A stretch of DNA of 64,000 nucleotides, taken from the NCBI RefSeq assembly GCF_014207185.1, contig NZ_JACHCP010000004.1, positions 434,001-498,000 of the forward strand, read 5' to 3'. The stretch comes from Rhodanobacter sp. A1T4 (GTDB lineage: Bacteria > Pseudomonadota > Gammaproteobacteria > Xanthomonadales > Rhodanobacteraceae). The notes under the pieces are model-generated. The model was not told where the DNA came from and did not search any database. It worked only from the letters and a program-made list of their open reading frames with translations. The position numbers were made by a program, and so were the translations under genes. This document shows, piece after piece, positions 8,783 through 18,771 of this stretch; the stretch's first letter is position 1, and each line of letters begins with the position of its first letter.

Positions 8783-10558
8783 CTACTGGCCAGCCTGCCT
8801 CGTCCACGTGTCGCGCAGGGTGACGGTGCGGTTGAACACCGGTTTTGCTGGCTGGTGATCGACGCGGTCGGCGACGAAATAACCGAGTCGCTCGAACTGG
8901 AACCGCTGCTCCGGCGCTACATCTGCTGCGGCAGGCTCCAGCCACGCCTGCACAACGCGCTTGGCCTGCGGGTTGACGTGTTCGAGCCAGGTCTTGCCAT
9001 CCTCTTCGTTCTCGGGCGCAGACACGTTGAACTGGCGATCGTAGAGACGCACCTCGGTAGCGATGGCGTGCTTCGCGCTCACCCAGTGAATCGTGCCCTT
9101 TACCTTGCGGTCGGCGCCCGGCATGCCATGGCGTGTTTCCGGGTCAAGCGTACAGCGCAGCTCCGTCACGTTGCCATCGGCGTCTTTGATCATCTGTTCG
9201 CACTTGATGATGCCGACGCCGCGCAGGCGAACTTCGCCATCGGGCTTGAGGCGATGAAAGCCCTTTGGTGGAATTTCGGCGAAATCCTCACGCTCGATCC
9301 AAAGCTCGGGCGCAAACGGCACGTCGCGCTGGCCGAAGCTGTCGTCCTTGGGATGGTTGGCGAACCGCAGCGTTTCTTCGTGATCGGCCGAAAGATTGGT
9401 GATCACCAACTTCAGCGGATCGAGCACGGCCATGCGGCGTGACGCAGTGACATCCAGATCTTCACGGATGCAGTTTTCGAGGATCGCGTAATCGATCACG
9501 CTGTTCTGCTTGCTCACACCCACGCGTTCGATCAGCAGGCGCAGTCCGGCCGGCGTGAAGCCGCGCCGGCGCAGACCGCGTAGCGTGTTCATGCGTGGAT
9601 CGTCCCAGCCATCGACGAAATTTTCGGCGACCAGCTGCGCCAGTTTTCGCTTGCTGGTGATGCAGTAGCTGAGGTTGAGGCGAGAGAACTCGATCTGTCG
9701 CGGCTTGGCCGGATGCGTACGCACGCCGCTATCGAGCAAGCTCTTCCACAGTTCGGGATGCTTTGGCAGATCGACCTTGTCGACAAACCAGTCGTACAGC
9801 GGCCGGTGATCTTCAAACTCCAGCGTGCACAGTGAGTGCGTGATGCCTTCCAGCGCATCGGACAGGCAGTGCGCGTAATCGTACATAGGATAGATCGGCC
9901 ATGCGTCACCGGTGTTCTGGTGGGCGATCTTGCGGATGCGGTAGATCGCCGGGTCGCGCATGTTCATGTTACCGGCGCTCATGTCTATCTTCGCGCGCAG
10001 TGTCTTGCTGCCGTCGGCGAATTCGCCCGCGCGCATGCGGCGGAACAGGTTGAGGTTTTCCTCCACGCTGCGCGAGCGATGTGGTGAATTGCGCCCGGCC
10101 GTCGTCAACGTGCCGCGGTACTCGCGCATTTCCTCGGCGTTGAGGTCGTCGACGTACGCGTTACCATCCTCGACGAGCTTCAGTGCCGAGCGGTACATCA
10201 CCTCGAAATAATCCGACGCGTGGCGCAGGTCATGCCATTCGAAGCCGAGCCAGCGCACGTCGTCCTTGATGCCTTCGACAAACTCCGGGTCTTCCTTGCC
10301 GGGGTTGGTGTCGTCCAGGCGCAGGTTGCACCAGCCGCTGAATTCGCCAGCAATGCCGAAATTCAGGCAGATCGCCTTGGCGTGGCCGATGTGCAGATAA
10401 CCGTTCGGCTCCGGCGGGAAGCGCGTGTGGATCGCGCGGTGCTTGCCCGCGTTGAGGTCATCGCGCACGATCTGCCGGATGAAATTCTGCTGCACGACCT
10501 GCTGCCCGTTTGACGCGGCCGGAATGACAGGTTCGACGGTAAGGTTTTCGGTCGACAT
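8783..10558 (-). CDS. glnS: Glutaminyl-tRNA synthetase
   Basis: Class I aminoacyl-tRNA synthetase, 591 aa, charging tRNA-Gln. The HIGH-type motif sits in [20 protein letters not shown] (about 45-64), with LRDTNP-like [15 protein letters not shown] after it. The second catalytic lysine motif is seen as [12 protein letters not shown], a variant of the usual MSKRKL. The C-terminal beta-barrel anticodon-binding domains extend to the end. It is the first gene of a likely glnS-deaminase-VTT operon, divergent from the DUF2007 gene. Confidence 0.97.
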   Translation of the reverse strand: MSTENLTVEPVIPAASNGQQVVQQNFIRQIVRDDLNAGKHRAIHTRFPPEPNGYLHIGHAKAICLNFGIAGEFSGWCNLRLDDTNPGKEDPEFVEGIKDDVRWLGFEWHDLRHASDYFEVMYRSALKLVEDGNAYVDDLNAEEMREYRGTLTTAGRNSPHRSRSVEENLNLFRRMRAGEFADGSKTLRAKIDMSAGNMNMRDPAIYRIRKIAHQNTGDAWPIYPMYDYAHCLSDALEGITHSLCTLEFEDHRPLYDWFVDKVDLPKHPELWKSLLDSGVRTHPAKPRQIEFSRLNLSYCITSKRKLAQLVAENFVDGWDDPRMNTLRGLRRRGFTPAGLRLLIERVGVSKQNSVIDYAILENCIREDLDVTASRRMAVLDPLKLVITNLSADHEETLRFANHPKDDSFGQRDVPFAPELWIEREDFAEIPPKGFHRLKPDGEVRLRGVGIIKCEQMIKDADGNVTELRCTLDPETRHGMPGADRKVKGTIHWVSAKHAIATEVRLYDRQFNVSAPENEEDGKTWLEHVNPQAKRVVQAWLEPAAADVAPEQRFQFERLGYFVADRVDHQPAKPVFNRTVTLRDTWTRQAGQ

Positions 10559-10694
10559 CGTGCAAAAACTCGTGTGCGGTAGCGGAAACGTATCAGTTTA
10601 CCTTGTCACCGCTGCCGGGCGCAGAAAGCTTGCCAGGTGGCCGAATTCAAGGTGCGGCTTGCCCATCGACGGTACGAGGGTTAGCGTGTGGCGT

Positions 10695-10973
10695 ATGCAA
10701 ACCATTTATCGCGCCGACAACCTGTTTGATGCCCATCTGGTGAAAGATGCGTTGGAGGCCGAAGGCATCCCGGCCTTTATCTCCGGCGAATACCTCACGG
10801 GCGCGGTCGGCCAGTTGCCGGCAATGGATTTCATTGCCGTGATGGTGCCCGAATCCAGCCTGTCGGCCGCCAGCGGCATCGTTCAAGCAGTAGAGGTGCA
10901 GCTCAGCGAGGCGCGGCTGGCGATCAAGGAGCAAACTGACGTGCCAGACGACCCGCTGGCCGTTTTCTGCTGA
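10695..10973 (+). CDS. DUF2007-family small protein
   Basis: 92-aa cytoplasmic protein matching the DUF2007 pattern: MQTIYRADNLFDAHLVKDAL, then LEAEGIPAFISGEYLTGAVG and a hydrophobic strand FIAVMVPES. DUF2007 proteins are annotated as putative signal-transducing, PII-like proteins, but no function is established. ATG 10695 is chosen because homology starts there; an upstream open frame overlapping glnS is rejected. Confidence 0.85.
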   Translation: MQTIYRADNLFDAHLVKDALEAEGIPAFISGEYLTGAVGQLPAMDFIAVMVPESSLSAASGIVQAVEVQLSEARLAIKEQTDVPDDPLAVFC

Positions 10974-11044
10974 TAGCGCTGGCTGACCGCGGATCGCCCT
11001 GAATACCATGCAAGCTACCGGCTTGCTGTGACGAGAAAGTTGCC

Positions 11045-11563
11045 GTGAAAGATTTTGCCAAACTGATCCGCGCCGTCGCCGACTTTCCCATGCCCGGTGT
11101 CACTTTCCGCGATGTGACTCCACTGCTGGCCGACGCCGAGGCATTTGGCCGCTGTATCGATGCGCTGGCCGAACCGTGGCAGAGCCAGCGCGTGCAGGCG
11201 GTATGTGGCATCGAGGCGCGCGGCTTTATCTTCGGCGTGGCGCTGGCGCAGAAGCTGCACGCCGGCTTCGTGCCGTTGCGCAAGCCTGGCAAGCTACCAC
11301 CACCCGTGGTTGGCGTTGACTACCAGCTGGAATACGGCAGCGACCGACTCGAAGCAAGCAGCGATACGCTCCAACCCGGACGGCGTGTACTCATCGTGGA
11401 TGATGTGCTGGCCACTGGCGGCACGCTGGCGGCGGCGTGTGCACTGGTCGACAAGCTCGGTGGCCAAGTGGCTGGCGCCAGTGTGCTGATCGAACTCGAT
11501 GCGCTCAACGGACGAAGCCGTTGGCCATCAGCTTCATTGCTTTATAGCCTGATGCATTATTGA
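11045..11563 (+). CDS. apt: Adenine phosphoribosyltransferase
   Basis: 172-aa purine-salvage enzyme making AMP from adenine and PRPP. It has the family N-terminus FAKLIRAVADFPMPGVTFRD, the substrate segment CGIEARGFIFG, and the PRPP-binding loop VLIVDDVLATGGTLAAAC (about 116-133). The start codon is GTG. Length and motif order are normal. Confidence 0.96.
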   Translation: MKDFAKLIRAVADFPMPGVTFRDVTPLLADAEAFGRCIDALAEPWQSQRVQAVCGIEARGFIFGVALAQKLHAGFVPLRKPGKLPPPVVGVDYQLEYGSDRLEASSDTLQPGRRVLIVDDVLATGGTLAAACALVDKLGGQVAGASVLIELDALNGRSRWPSASLLYSLMHY

Positions 11564-11634
11564 AAAGCCGATCACATCACTTTTCAGAATGCTTCGCTGC
11601 AGGCATTCGCCAAGCCCGGGCCATTGATTCACGT

Positions 11635-12237
11635 TCAATGCGCGACGACGTCAAACCGTTCCACATAAACCAGCTCACAGGCGCCAGCACCGACATCGTC
11701 CCGCGTCATCGACGTTTTCCAGTGCCAGCCGCCCGGACGGCTGGCATCGACGAGAAAGCCTTCGAAGTGCACGACCTGACCGACGCGAACCTGGTCGAGT
11801 TCGCGTTTGACGCCGGCATCGGCGGGGATCATATGCATGTTGGCGCTGGAAGTTTCGATTTCGCGCCGGGGAATCGGGAACTGGTCGACGTGCCAGTAGT
11901 AGAAGCGGTCGGATTGGGTGATCTTGATGCTGGCCAGCACCGAGCTGTCGGACATGCGGCCCCAGCCGAGTGCGAGATCTTCCGGAATGAGCTTGGCGTC
12001 GGCGCCCCATGAATAATCTTCACGCGAAAGCACGCGCGCGGTGACAACGAAATGCGCGCGGGTCGTGAGTGTGACATCGCCTTGCTGCAAAACCGGCGCG
12101 TCGGTTCCGAGGTTGTCCTGCTGCGGCGTGTCCGGTGCCAGTATGCCGGGTGGTTGCGTCACGGCGCGATGCCGCCAATGGGACAGTGCGCCCCAGCCGA
12201 TCAGCAGCGCGAGCAGGGCGATCAGTACGCGACGCAT
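11635..12237 (-). CDS. Hypothetical membrane-anchored protein
   Basis: 200 aa with an N-terminal membrane anchor or signal (MRRVLIALLALLIGWGALSH) and a beta-rich remainder. Visible pieces include TLTTRAHFVVTARVLSREDY, DLALGWGRMSDSSVLASIKI, SDRFYYWHVDQFPIPRREI and VGQVVHFEGFLVDA. I do not recognise a named family. The pattern is that of a periplasmic-facing beta-barrel or OB-like domain conserved in proteobacterial hypotheticals. It is downstream of oxyR on the same strand with about 95 nt between, and convergent with apt. Confidence 0.7.
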   Translation of the reverse strand: MRRVLIALLALLIGWGALSHWRHRAVTQPPGILAPDTPQQDNLGTDAPVLQQGDVTLTTRAHFVVTARVLSREDYSWGADAKLIPEDLALGWGRMSDSSVLASIKITQSDRFYYWHVDQFPIPRREIETSSANMHMIPADAGVKRELDQVRVGQVVHFEGFLVDASRPGGWHWKTSMTRDDVGAGACELVYVERFDVVAH

Positions 12238-12331
12238 GGTCTCGGCCTTGTGTGTGCTGAAATGGTGGAGTGGCTGAACTGCTGCGGTGACTTCCGGAGA
12301 CTTCGCGTGATCGTCGTCGCGTCCCGATAAA

Positions 12332-13276
12332 TCAGCTCTTGGCCAGCTTCGCCCGTCTGGCCCGCTCGATGCCCGGCACGAACAGATCTGCCGGCAACTC
12401 GTGAAACACCTGGGCCACCCGTTTGAGAAAGGTGTTCATCGATGCGCTCTTGCGCCACACCATGGCGATGCGCCGGCTCGGCGGGTGGCCGGCGAATTCG
12501 ATCAAGTGCACGTTGTCGGTGCGTGCCATCGGCGGCTTGGTCGCCAGCGTGGGTAGCAGGGTAATGCCCACGTTGGCAGCGACCATCTGCCGCAGGGTTT
12601 CCAGGCTGGTGGCGCGGAAGCCGGTTTTCTCGCCAGCGCCAGCCAGCTGACATACTTCCAGCGCCTGATCGCGCAGGCAGTGGCCGTCTTCCAGCAGCAG
12701 CAATCGCTCGGCGGCGAGGTCGGACAGCTTGAGCTTGCCCTTCTGTTTCACCAGGGCGTGATTGTTGGGCACGGCCAGCACGAAGGGCTCCTCGAACAGG
12801 AACTCGGAATGCAGCGAATCCTCATGTAGCGGCAGCGCCAGGATGCCGGCATCGAGCGAACCGTCGCGCAGCATGTGAATGATGTCTTCCGTCTTGCCTT
12901 CGGTCAGCAGCAGCTCCAGCCGGGGAAAGCGGTCGCGCATTAGCGGGATCACATGCGGCAACAGGTACGGCCCGAGCGTAGGGAAGATGCCCAGCCGCAG
13001 CGTGCCGGCTTCCGGGTCGCGAGTGCGCTGGGCCGTGGCCTTGATCTCGTCGACCTCGGCCAGCACCATACGCGCGCGGCGGGCTATCTCGCGACCGGTT
13101 TCGGTGAGCAGCACTTTGCGCGGCATGCGTTCGACCAGCGTGACGCCAAGCTCGTCTTCCAGCTTCTTGATCTGTGTCGACAACGTGGGCTGGCTGACGA
13201 AGCTGGCTTCGGCGGCGCGACCGAAGTGGCGATGTTCGGCCAGGGCAACGAGGTAGTGCAGGTCACGCAGATTCAT
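12332..13276 (-). CDS. oxyR: Peroxide-sensing LysR regulator OxyR
   Basis: LysR-type regulator, 314 aa from ATG 13276 (MNLRDLHYLVALAEHRHFGR). The N-terminal helix-turn-helix includes ASFVSQPTLSTQIKKLEDEL. The periplasmic-binding-like effector domain carries two cysteines spaced exactly as the redox pair of OxyR, in DGHCLRDQALEVC (residues 200 and 209; Cys199/208 in Escherichia coli). This identifies an H2O2 sensor controlling ahpC. It is divergent from ahpC across a 187-nt promoter region. A start 12 nt upstream (13288) is possible. Confidence 0.94.
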   Translation of the reverse strand: MNLRDLHYLVALAEHRHFGRAAEASFVSQPTLSTQIKKLEDELGVTLVERMPRKVLLTETGREIARRARMVLAEVDEIKATAQRTRDPEAGTLRLGIFPTLGPYLLPHVIPLMRDRFPRLELLLTEGKTEDIIHMLRDGSLDAGILALPLHEDSLHSEFLFEEPFVLAVPNNHALVKQKGKLKLSDLAAERLLLLEDGHCLRDQALEVCQLAGAGEKTGFRATSLETLRQMVAANVGITLLPTLATKPPMARTDNVHLIEFAGHPPSRRIAMVWRKSASMNTFLKRVAQVFHELPADLFVPGIERARRAKLAKS

Positions 13277-13463
13277 GGGCGATGTCAATTGCCTTGATAG
13301 TCAGTGCCTATGATTGTGATGTAAACCATCAATTTGAACAATGGGGGCTGGTTTCGTACGATGGTGCATCGCGACATGCCGTAAACGGGCTTCTTGCTCA
13401 TATTTCTCTCGCCCATTTTGCAGGGCGTCAATCTGCCACACCCCTATTCATCGGAGAAAAACC
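13277..13463. promoter_or_regulatory. oxyR-ahpC divergent promoter region
   Basis: 187 nt between divergent oxyR and ahpC. A dyad TGATG-TAAAC-CATCA (about 13317-13331) lies close to the oxyR start and fits a LysR-type site in position, but it is not a perfect OxyR consensus. The ahpC ribosome site is GGAGAAAAACC just before 13464. Confidence 0.4.
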
Positions 13464-14003
13464 ATGCTGACCATCGGCGACAAGTTCCCGCAGTTCAACC
13501 TCCTCGCGACCGTTTCCACCGAAAGCGTCGAGAAGGCGTTCGCCCCGATCGACAATGGCACCTACAAGGGCAAGTGGCTGCTGGTGTTCTTCTACCCGAA
13601 GGACTTCACCTTCGTCTGCCCGACTGAGATCAAGGGCTTTGGCGACTTGAACGGCCAGTTCGCTGATCGCGATTGCCAGGTGCTGGCTGCCAGCACGGAC
13701 AGCGAGTTCGTGCATCTGGCGTGGCGCAAGGATCACAAGGATCTGCGTGACCTGCCGTTCCCCATGCTGGCCGACATCAAGAAAGACCTGACCTCGGCAC
13801 TGGGGATCCTGGGCGACGACGGCGTGGCGCAGCGCGCCACGTTCCTGGTCGATCCGGACGGCATCATCCGCTTCGTCTACGTCACCGACGGTTCGGTCGG
13901 CCGCAACCCGCAGGAAGTGCTGCGCGTGCTGGACGCTCTGCAGACCGACGAACTGTGCCCATGCAACTGGAGCAAGGGCGAAGAGACCCTGCAGGTTGCC
14001 TGA
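13464..14003 (+). CDS. ahpC: Peroxiredoxin AhpC-type
   Basis: 2-Cys peroxiredoxin of 179 aa reducing H2O2 and organic peroxides. The peroxidatic cysteine is in FFYPKDFTFVCPTEIKGFGD (about residue 49). The resolving cysteine is in the C-terminal ELCPCNWSKGEE. Start ATG 13464 has a clear GGAGAA site; the longer upstream open frame is non-homologous. A terminator separates it from ahpD, so the two may be transcribed separately or by read-through. Reduction by AhpD or AhpF is expected; no ahpF is in the window. Confidence 0.94.
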   Translation: MLTIGDKFPQFNLLATVSTESVEKAFAPIDNGTYKGKWLLVFFYPKDFTFVCPTEIKGFGDLNGQFADRDCQVLAASTDSEFVHLAWRKDHKDLRDLPFPMLADIKKDLTSALGILGDDGVAQRATFLVDPDGIIRFVYVTDGSVGRNPQEVLRVLDALQTDELCPCNWSKGEETLQVA

Positions 14004-14090
14004 TCGCTTGATAGCCGGTATTTGACTGTTCGCTCTACCCCTGGCGTCAGAGTTTGTCCCTCCCCCCGCTGACGCGAGGGTTTTAAACCA

Positions 14091-14126
14091 CCGGCGGCGA
14101 GGCTCGCTTCGCCGCCGGATTTTTTT
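14091..14126 (+). terminator. Terminator after ahpC
   Basis: Stem CCGGCGGCG (14091-14099) pairs with CGCCGCCGG (14110-14118) around AGGCTCGCTT, followed by ATTTTTTT. It lies between ahpC and ahpD. Confidence 0.92.
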
Positions 14127-14170
14127 GCCCTGAATTTTTATTTCTTCCCGAAATTTTACTGAGGTGTTCC

Positions 14171-14710
14171 ATGAGTCTTGCCGATCTGAAAAGCCAGTTG
14201 CCCGACTATGCCAAGGACCTGCGTCTCAACCTCGAGTCCGTGCTGACCGAGGGCGGTGCGCCCGGCCTGACCCAGAAGCAGATCGTGGTGATTGCGCTCG
14301 CGTCGGCGATTGCTTCGCGCTACAAACCGCTCACCGCGGCTGTCAACGAACTGGCTGCGCAGCACGCCAGCGAAGACGAGTTGAAAGGTGCCCGCGTCGC
14401 GGCGTCGATCATGGGCATGAACAACATCTATTATCGTTTCATCCACTTGGTGGGCGACGCCGAATACGGCACGCTGCGCGCCGGCCTGCGCATGAATGCC
14501 ATGGCCAACCCCGGCGGTGACAAAGTCGACTTTGAACTGGCGTCGCTGGCGGTGTCGGCGGTCAACGGTTGCGGCATGTGCCTGGAGTCGCACGAGAAGA
14601 CGTTGCGCAAGCATGGTCTTTCGGCGCAGCCGATCCAGAGTGCGGCACGCATCGCTGCAGTGATTCACGCGGTGGCCGTGGCGCTGGAGCAGGCGGACGT
14701 GGCGGGCTGA
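14171..14710 (+). CDS. ahpD: Alkylhydroperoxidase AhpD
   Basis: 179-aa carboxymuconolactone decarboxylase-fold protein. The thiol active site is VNGCGMCLESHEKTLRKHG, with the CxxC plus downstream Glu/His of AhpD. In Mycobacterium AhpD passes electrons from dihydrolipoamide to AhpC, and its location right after ahpC and near oxyR supports the same role. The start follows GAGGTGTTCC. Confidence 0.93.
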   Translation: MSLADLKSQLPDYAKDLRLNLESVLTEGGAPGLTQKQIVVIALASAIASRYKPLTAAVNELAAQHASEDELKGARVAASIMGMNNIYYRFIHLVGDAEYGTLRAGLRMNAMANPGGDKVDFELASLAVSAVNGCGMCLESHEKTLRKHGLSAQPIQSAARIAAVIHAVAVALEQADVAG

Positions 14711-14876
14711 TTTCGCCGCAAACATGTCGCGTTGATTGACACAAAGTGAACCTCGGTCAGCGATGGCCGGGGGTTTTTTACGCGCGGAAATCAGCCGGGT
14801 CATGCCTTCTGGCACTGGGTCGAAAGTCATGTGCCACTTAGCGTGGGCGGTTATCACTTCGGTAACGGGAATCCTC

Positions 14877-17579
14877 ATGCGTCGTTTTGTTCGTCCTCTT
14901 TTGCTGACTGCGCTGGCCTCGTGCTGCGGTGCTGCGTTTGCTGCCACGGCTGATCAAGTGCCGCAGGGCAGGTTGCCGCTCTGGGCGGTTCCGCAGTCCT
15001 ACGCGTTGTCGTTCAAGGTCGATCCGGCACAGGAAGATTTCTCCGGCACCACCACGATCAAGGTCAAGCTCAGCAAGGCCTCCGATCATCTTTGGCTGGA
15101 CGGCAGCGAGCTGAAGATATCGAAGGTGGCCATCATCGACGCCGCTGGCGCGGCGCATGTGGGTACTTACACCTTGGCGGACCCGGAAGCCGGTGTGGCG
15201 CGCGTGGATTTCGGCAGCACGTTGAAGCCGCAGACGCTGACGCTGGCTTTTGAATATACCGCGCCGCTCAACGCGCAACTGCAGGGCCTGTACAAGGTAT
15301 CGGCGAAGGGTCAGCCCTATGCGATGACGCAGATGGAACCGATCAGCGCGCGCTTTGCGTTTCCGGGTTTCGACGAACCGGGCTTCAAGACGCCGTTCAC
15401 GATCAGCCTGACCATTCCCGAAAAAGACACCGCCGTTGCCAACACTCGGCAGGTGAAAGAGACGCCAGCTGGTGACGGCTGGAAGACGCTGGAGTTTGCA
15501 CAAACGCTGCCGCTGCCGACCTACCTGGTCGCCTTCGGTGTAGGGCCGTGGAGCATCGCCACCGCGCCGGACATATCGCCGGACGCCTATCGCACCACGC
15601 CGCTGCCGCTGCGTGGCATTGCGTCGGCCGGCGAAGCCTATCGCATGCAGCACGTGCTCGGCGAAACCCCAAGCATCATCCATGCGCTGGAAAACTATTA
15701 CGGCTTCGGCTATCCGTGGGACAAGCTCGACGTGCTTGCGGCACCGGATTTCGCTGCTGGCGCGATGGAGAACGCGGGCCTGGTGACCTTCCGCGACTGG
15801 TTGCTGCTGCTCGACAAGGATTCACCGGCACGCAACGTGCGTGGTTCGTTCAACGTCACCGCGCATGAGCTCGCGCATCAGTGGACCGGTGACACGGTGA
15901 CGCTGGAATGGTGGAACGACATCTGGCTCAACGAGGCGTTCGCCACCTGGATGCAGCAGAAGGTGACCGAGCAGGTTCATCCGGAATACCGTGCCGATCT
16001 CGATCGTGTCACCGGCGCGCAAGGCGCGATGAGCAACGACAGCCTGGTCAGCGCGCGCAAGATCCGTCAGCCGATCACCGGCAATGGCGATATCGAAACC
16101 GCATTCGACGGCATCACCTACAAGAAGGGTGCCAGCGTCATCGGCATGTTCGAGAATTACGTCGGCGAAAAGACCTTCCAGAAAGGCATGCAGGCGTACA
16201 TCCAGAAGCACAAGTTCGGCAACGCCGGGGCGGATGACCTGGTCTCGTCGATTGCCACCGCGGCCGGCAAGGGCAACGACTTCAAGCACGCGTTCAATAG
16301 CTTCCTCGATCAGTCGGGCGTGCCGTATGTGCAGACGTCACTGGAACAGAAGGATGGCAAGACCGTGCTGCATCTGAGCCAGAGCCGTTTCCTGCCGGTC
16401 GGCAGCACCGGCGACAGCAAGCGCATCTGGGGTATTCCGGTGTGCGTGCGCTATGGCACGGCCGCTAACGGCAAAGATAAGGCACAGTCCAGCAAGGTCA
16501 ATTGCGAGGTACTGGACAAAGCCACCGGCTCGATGGTGCTGGCCGGCGCCAGCCAGCCGACGTGGATCATGCCCAATGCCAACGCTAGCGGCTATTACCG
16601 TTTCAGCCTAGGCAAGAGGGAGCTGGGCGATCTGACTGCACACGTTGGCCTGCTCAGCGACGCCGAACAGCTAACCTATGCCGATGCCATCGATGCGAGC
16701 TTCCGGCACGGTGACATCGACGCCGGTGATGCGCTGGTCGCACTGAAGCCGCTGACATCCTCGAAGATTCTGGTGGTTGCTACCGCACCACTCGATCAAA
16801 TTGAGTGGATCTATCGCAACGAGGCCACCACCGACGCGCAGCGCAGCAAGCTTGCCGAATGGGTGAAAGATGCTTACCTGCCGCATCTGCAGCAGCTCGG
16901 CTACCAGCGCAAGGACGGTGAATCCGGTGATGATGCGTTGCTGCGCAGTGAGCTGGCCGGTGCGCTTGGTCTGCAGTACAAGCTGCCTGAAGTACGCGCC
17001 GAGCTGCTCAAGCAAGGGGAGGAGGCACTCAAGCGCCAAGCAAATGGACGTCTGAATCTCTCCGCTGCCGATCCCGATTTGCTGGGAGATGCGCTGGGCG
17101 TGGCTGTGCAGGAACAGGGCAAGCCTGTCATCGATGCGCTGATCGCCGAACTGCCCCAGACCAGCGATGCCGCGCTGCGCAACAGCATGCTGGCGGGTCT
17201 GGCCAGTGTGGAAGATCCCACGCTGATCAACGAGGTGCGTAACTTCGCCCTCAGCAAGCCGGTCAAGGTGGGCGAGATGGCATCGCTGGTGCGTGGAGGT
17301 CGTGATACGCAGGCACAGCGCGATGCGTTGTGGTCCTGGTTTACTGCGCATTACACGCAGATTTTGGCACGTACGGGCAGCTTCGCCGGTGGTTATCTGC
17401 CGCATTTTGCCGCCGGTGGCGGTTGTTCGGCTGCCGAGGTCGATCGCGCGCAGGCCTTCTTCAAGCCGCGACTGAAAGATGCGGCCGGCGTCGATCGTGG
17501 CTTGGCGCAGACCAGCGAATCGATCCAGCTCTGCAGCGCGCTGAAGACCAAGCAGGATCCGGCATCGATTCTGCGTTGA
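14877..17579 (+). CDS. Secreted M1-family aminopeptidase
   Basis: Zinc aminopeptidase of about 900 aa. ATG 14877 gives a signal peptide MRRFVRPLLLTALASCCGAA cut near AFAATAD. The N-terminal beta domain is followed by the substrate motif GAMEN (about 293-297) and the zinc site HELAH with a downstream Glu in NEAFATW (about 330-355). A C-terminal ERAP1-like helical domain ends the protein. It removes N-terminal residues from peptides; the signal peptide places it in the periplasm or outside. An upstream in-frame extension to 14736 lacks homology. A bidirectional terminator follows. Confidence 0.93.
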   Translation: MRRFVRPLLLTALASCCGAAFAATADQVPQGRLPLWAVPQSYALSFKVDPAQEDFSGTTTIKVKLSKASDHLWLDGSELKISKVAIIDAAGAAHVGTYTLADPEAGVARVDFGSTLKPQTLTLAFEYTAPLNAQLQGLYKVSAKGQPYAMTQMEPISARFAFPGFDEPGFKTPFTISLTIPEKDTAVANTRQVKETPAGDGWKTLEFAQTLPLPTYLVAFGVGPWSIATAPDISPDAYRTTPLPLRGIASAGEAYRMQHVLGETPSIIHALENYYGFGYPWDKLDVLAAPDFAAGAMENAGLVTFRDWLLLLDKDSPARNVRGSFNVTAHELAHQWTGDTVTLEWWNDIWLNEAFATWMQQKVTEQVHPEYRADLDRVTGAQGAMSNDSLVSARKIRQPITGNGDIETAFDGITYKKGASVIGMFENYVGEKTFQKGMQAYIQKHKFGNAGADDLVSSIATAAGKGNDFKHAFNSFLDQSGVPYVQTSLEQKDGKTVLHLSQSRFLPVGSTGDSKRIWGIPVCVRYGTAANGKDKAQSSKVNCEVLDKATGSMVLAGASQPTWIMPNANASGYYRFSLGKRELGDLTAHVGLLSDAEQLTYADAIDASFRHGDIDAGDALVALKPLTSSKILVVATAPLDQIEWIYRNEATTDAQRSKLAEWVKDAYLPHLQQLGYQRKDGESGDDALLRSELAGALGLQYKLPEVRAELLKQGEEALKRQANGRLNLSAADPDLLGDALGVAVQEQGKPVIDALIAELPQTSDAALRNSMLAGLASVEDPTLINEVRNFALSKPVKVGEMASLVRGGRDTQAQRDALWSWFTAHYTQILARTGSFAGGYLPHFAAGGGCSAAEVDRAQAFFKPRLKDAAGVDRGLAQTSESIQLCSALKTKQDPASILR

Positions 17580-17616
17580 GTGCCTTGATGTCTTGCTGAG
17601 TCCAGTGACTGCAAAT

Positions 17617-17650
17617 AAAAAACGCCGGGCCGTCATGCCCGGCGTTTTTT
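17617..17650. terminator. Bidirectional terminator between convergent genes
   Basis: AAAAAACGCCGGGC (17617-17630) and GCCCGGCGTTTTTT (17637-17650) form a perfect stem with a CGTCAT loop. A-tract and T-tract flank it, so it serves both the aminopeptidase (+) and the esterase (-). Confidence 0.95.
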
Positions 17651-17661
17651 ATGACGCTTTT

Positions 17662-18591
17662 CTAAAGTGCTGACGCCGCCTGCCGTCGCTGCATCACCTG
17701 TGCGTGGATGAAATCCACAGTGTCGTTCAATGCCGGCGCCTTGCTGCGGAACTGCCCGGATAGCGAAAACAGCAACGCGAAATGGCCGATGCCCGGGTAG
17801 AGTTTTACTTCGACCGGTTCGTGCTCGCGGCGCATGGCAGCGGCCAGCGAAAGGGTGTTACGCGGCCAGACGATCTTGTCGGTGGTGCCTTGCATCAGCA
17901 GCATCGGCGGTTCATCGCCGTTGACGAAATGCACGGGCTGCGAGCGCAGCTGGGCTTCATGGGTGGGGCCGAACATGTCGACGAAATCCGGATCTTTCAG
18001 TGGCAGGAAATCATACGGGCCGGCCAGGCCGATAAAGCCGGCCAGCTGCCTTGGTTGCATGCTGTCATCAGCAAGCCAGTGCGCGTCCGTTGCCAGCAGG
18101 GCGGCGATGTGCGCGCCGGCCGAATGCCCCATCACGAACAGCTCATTGTTGTCGCCGCCGTATTCGCCTGCATGCGTGTGCGTCCACGCCAGCGCGCGTG
18201 CACCGTCCCGCATGAAGCCGTCCAGTTTCACTTTCGGCCACAGCCGGTAATCCGGAATCATCACGACCAGACCGCGCTTGGCCAGCGCCTCGCCGACGAA
18301 GCGATACCACTGGCGCTTGCCGGACTTCCAGCTGCCGCCGTAGAAATACACCACCACCGGCGCGTGTTCGGTATGCGGCAGGCGATAGATGTCCATGGCC
18401 AGACCATGCTCGGCGTCAAACGTCACGTCGCGATCAACGATGACGTCACCGTGATGGCTGGTCGCGTTGAGACCGGCAAAAAGCGTTGCCTGGCAACCTG
18501 TCAGCAGGCCGGCACTTAGCGCCAGGAGAATCGCCGCCAGCAGGCCGGAGCGACGTGGGCGAGGGGATGGAGCGTGGTGGTCCGACGGCAT
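17662..18591 (-). CDS. Lipoprotein alpha/beta-hydrolase (carboxylesterase-like)
   Basis: 309 aa from ATG 18591 (MPSDHHAPSP). It carries a basic N-terminus, a hydrophobic helix and the lipobox GLLTGC, predicting a lipoprotein. The catalytic parts of the BD-FAE/hormone-sensitive-lipase-like fold are visible: oxyanion motif VVVYFYGGSWKSGKRQWY, nucleophile elbow VMGHSAGAH (Ser about 155), acid in GTTDKIVW and His in IGHFALL. Ester substrate unknown. Starts at 18606 or further upstream are possible but weaker. Confidence 0.88.
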   Translation of the reverse strand: MPSDHHAPSPRPRRSGLLAAILLALSAGLLTGCQATLFAGLNATSHHGDVIVDRDVTFDAEHGLAMDIYRLPHTEHAPVVVYFYGGSWKSGKRQWYRFVGEALAKRGLVVMIPDYRLWPKVKLDGFMRDGARALAWTHTHAGEYGGDNNELFVMGHSAGAHIAALLATDAHWLADDSMQPRQLAGFIGLAGPYDFLPLKDPDFVDMFGPTHEAQLRSQPVHFVNGDEPPMLLMQGTTDKIVWPRNTLSLAAAMRREHEPVEVKLYPGIGHFALLFSLSGQFRSKAPALNDTVDFIHAQVMQRRQAASAL

Positions 18592-18771
18592 GCCTGTTCC
18601 TCGCATCTTTGCGGTAGCTCGCCGGGTTCGTCGCCGATTTTGGCGACAGAAAACGGTGCGCGAGCGTATGAGTGAGCTTTTAAATACGTGATGACGCCGC
18701 CGCAGGATGCAGGCCCCGCTGTATAGCACCTACACTGTGACGGCCGCAGGAGTGAACCAGGGAGCGCAAGC

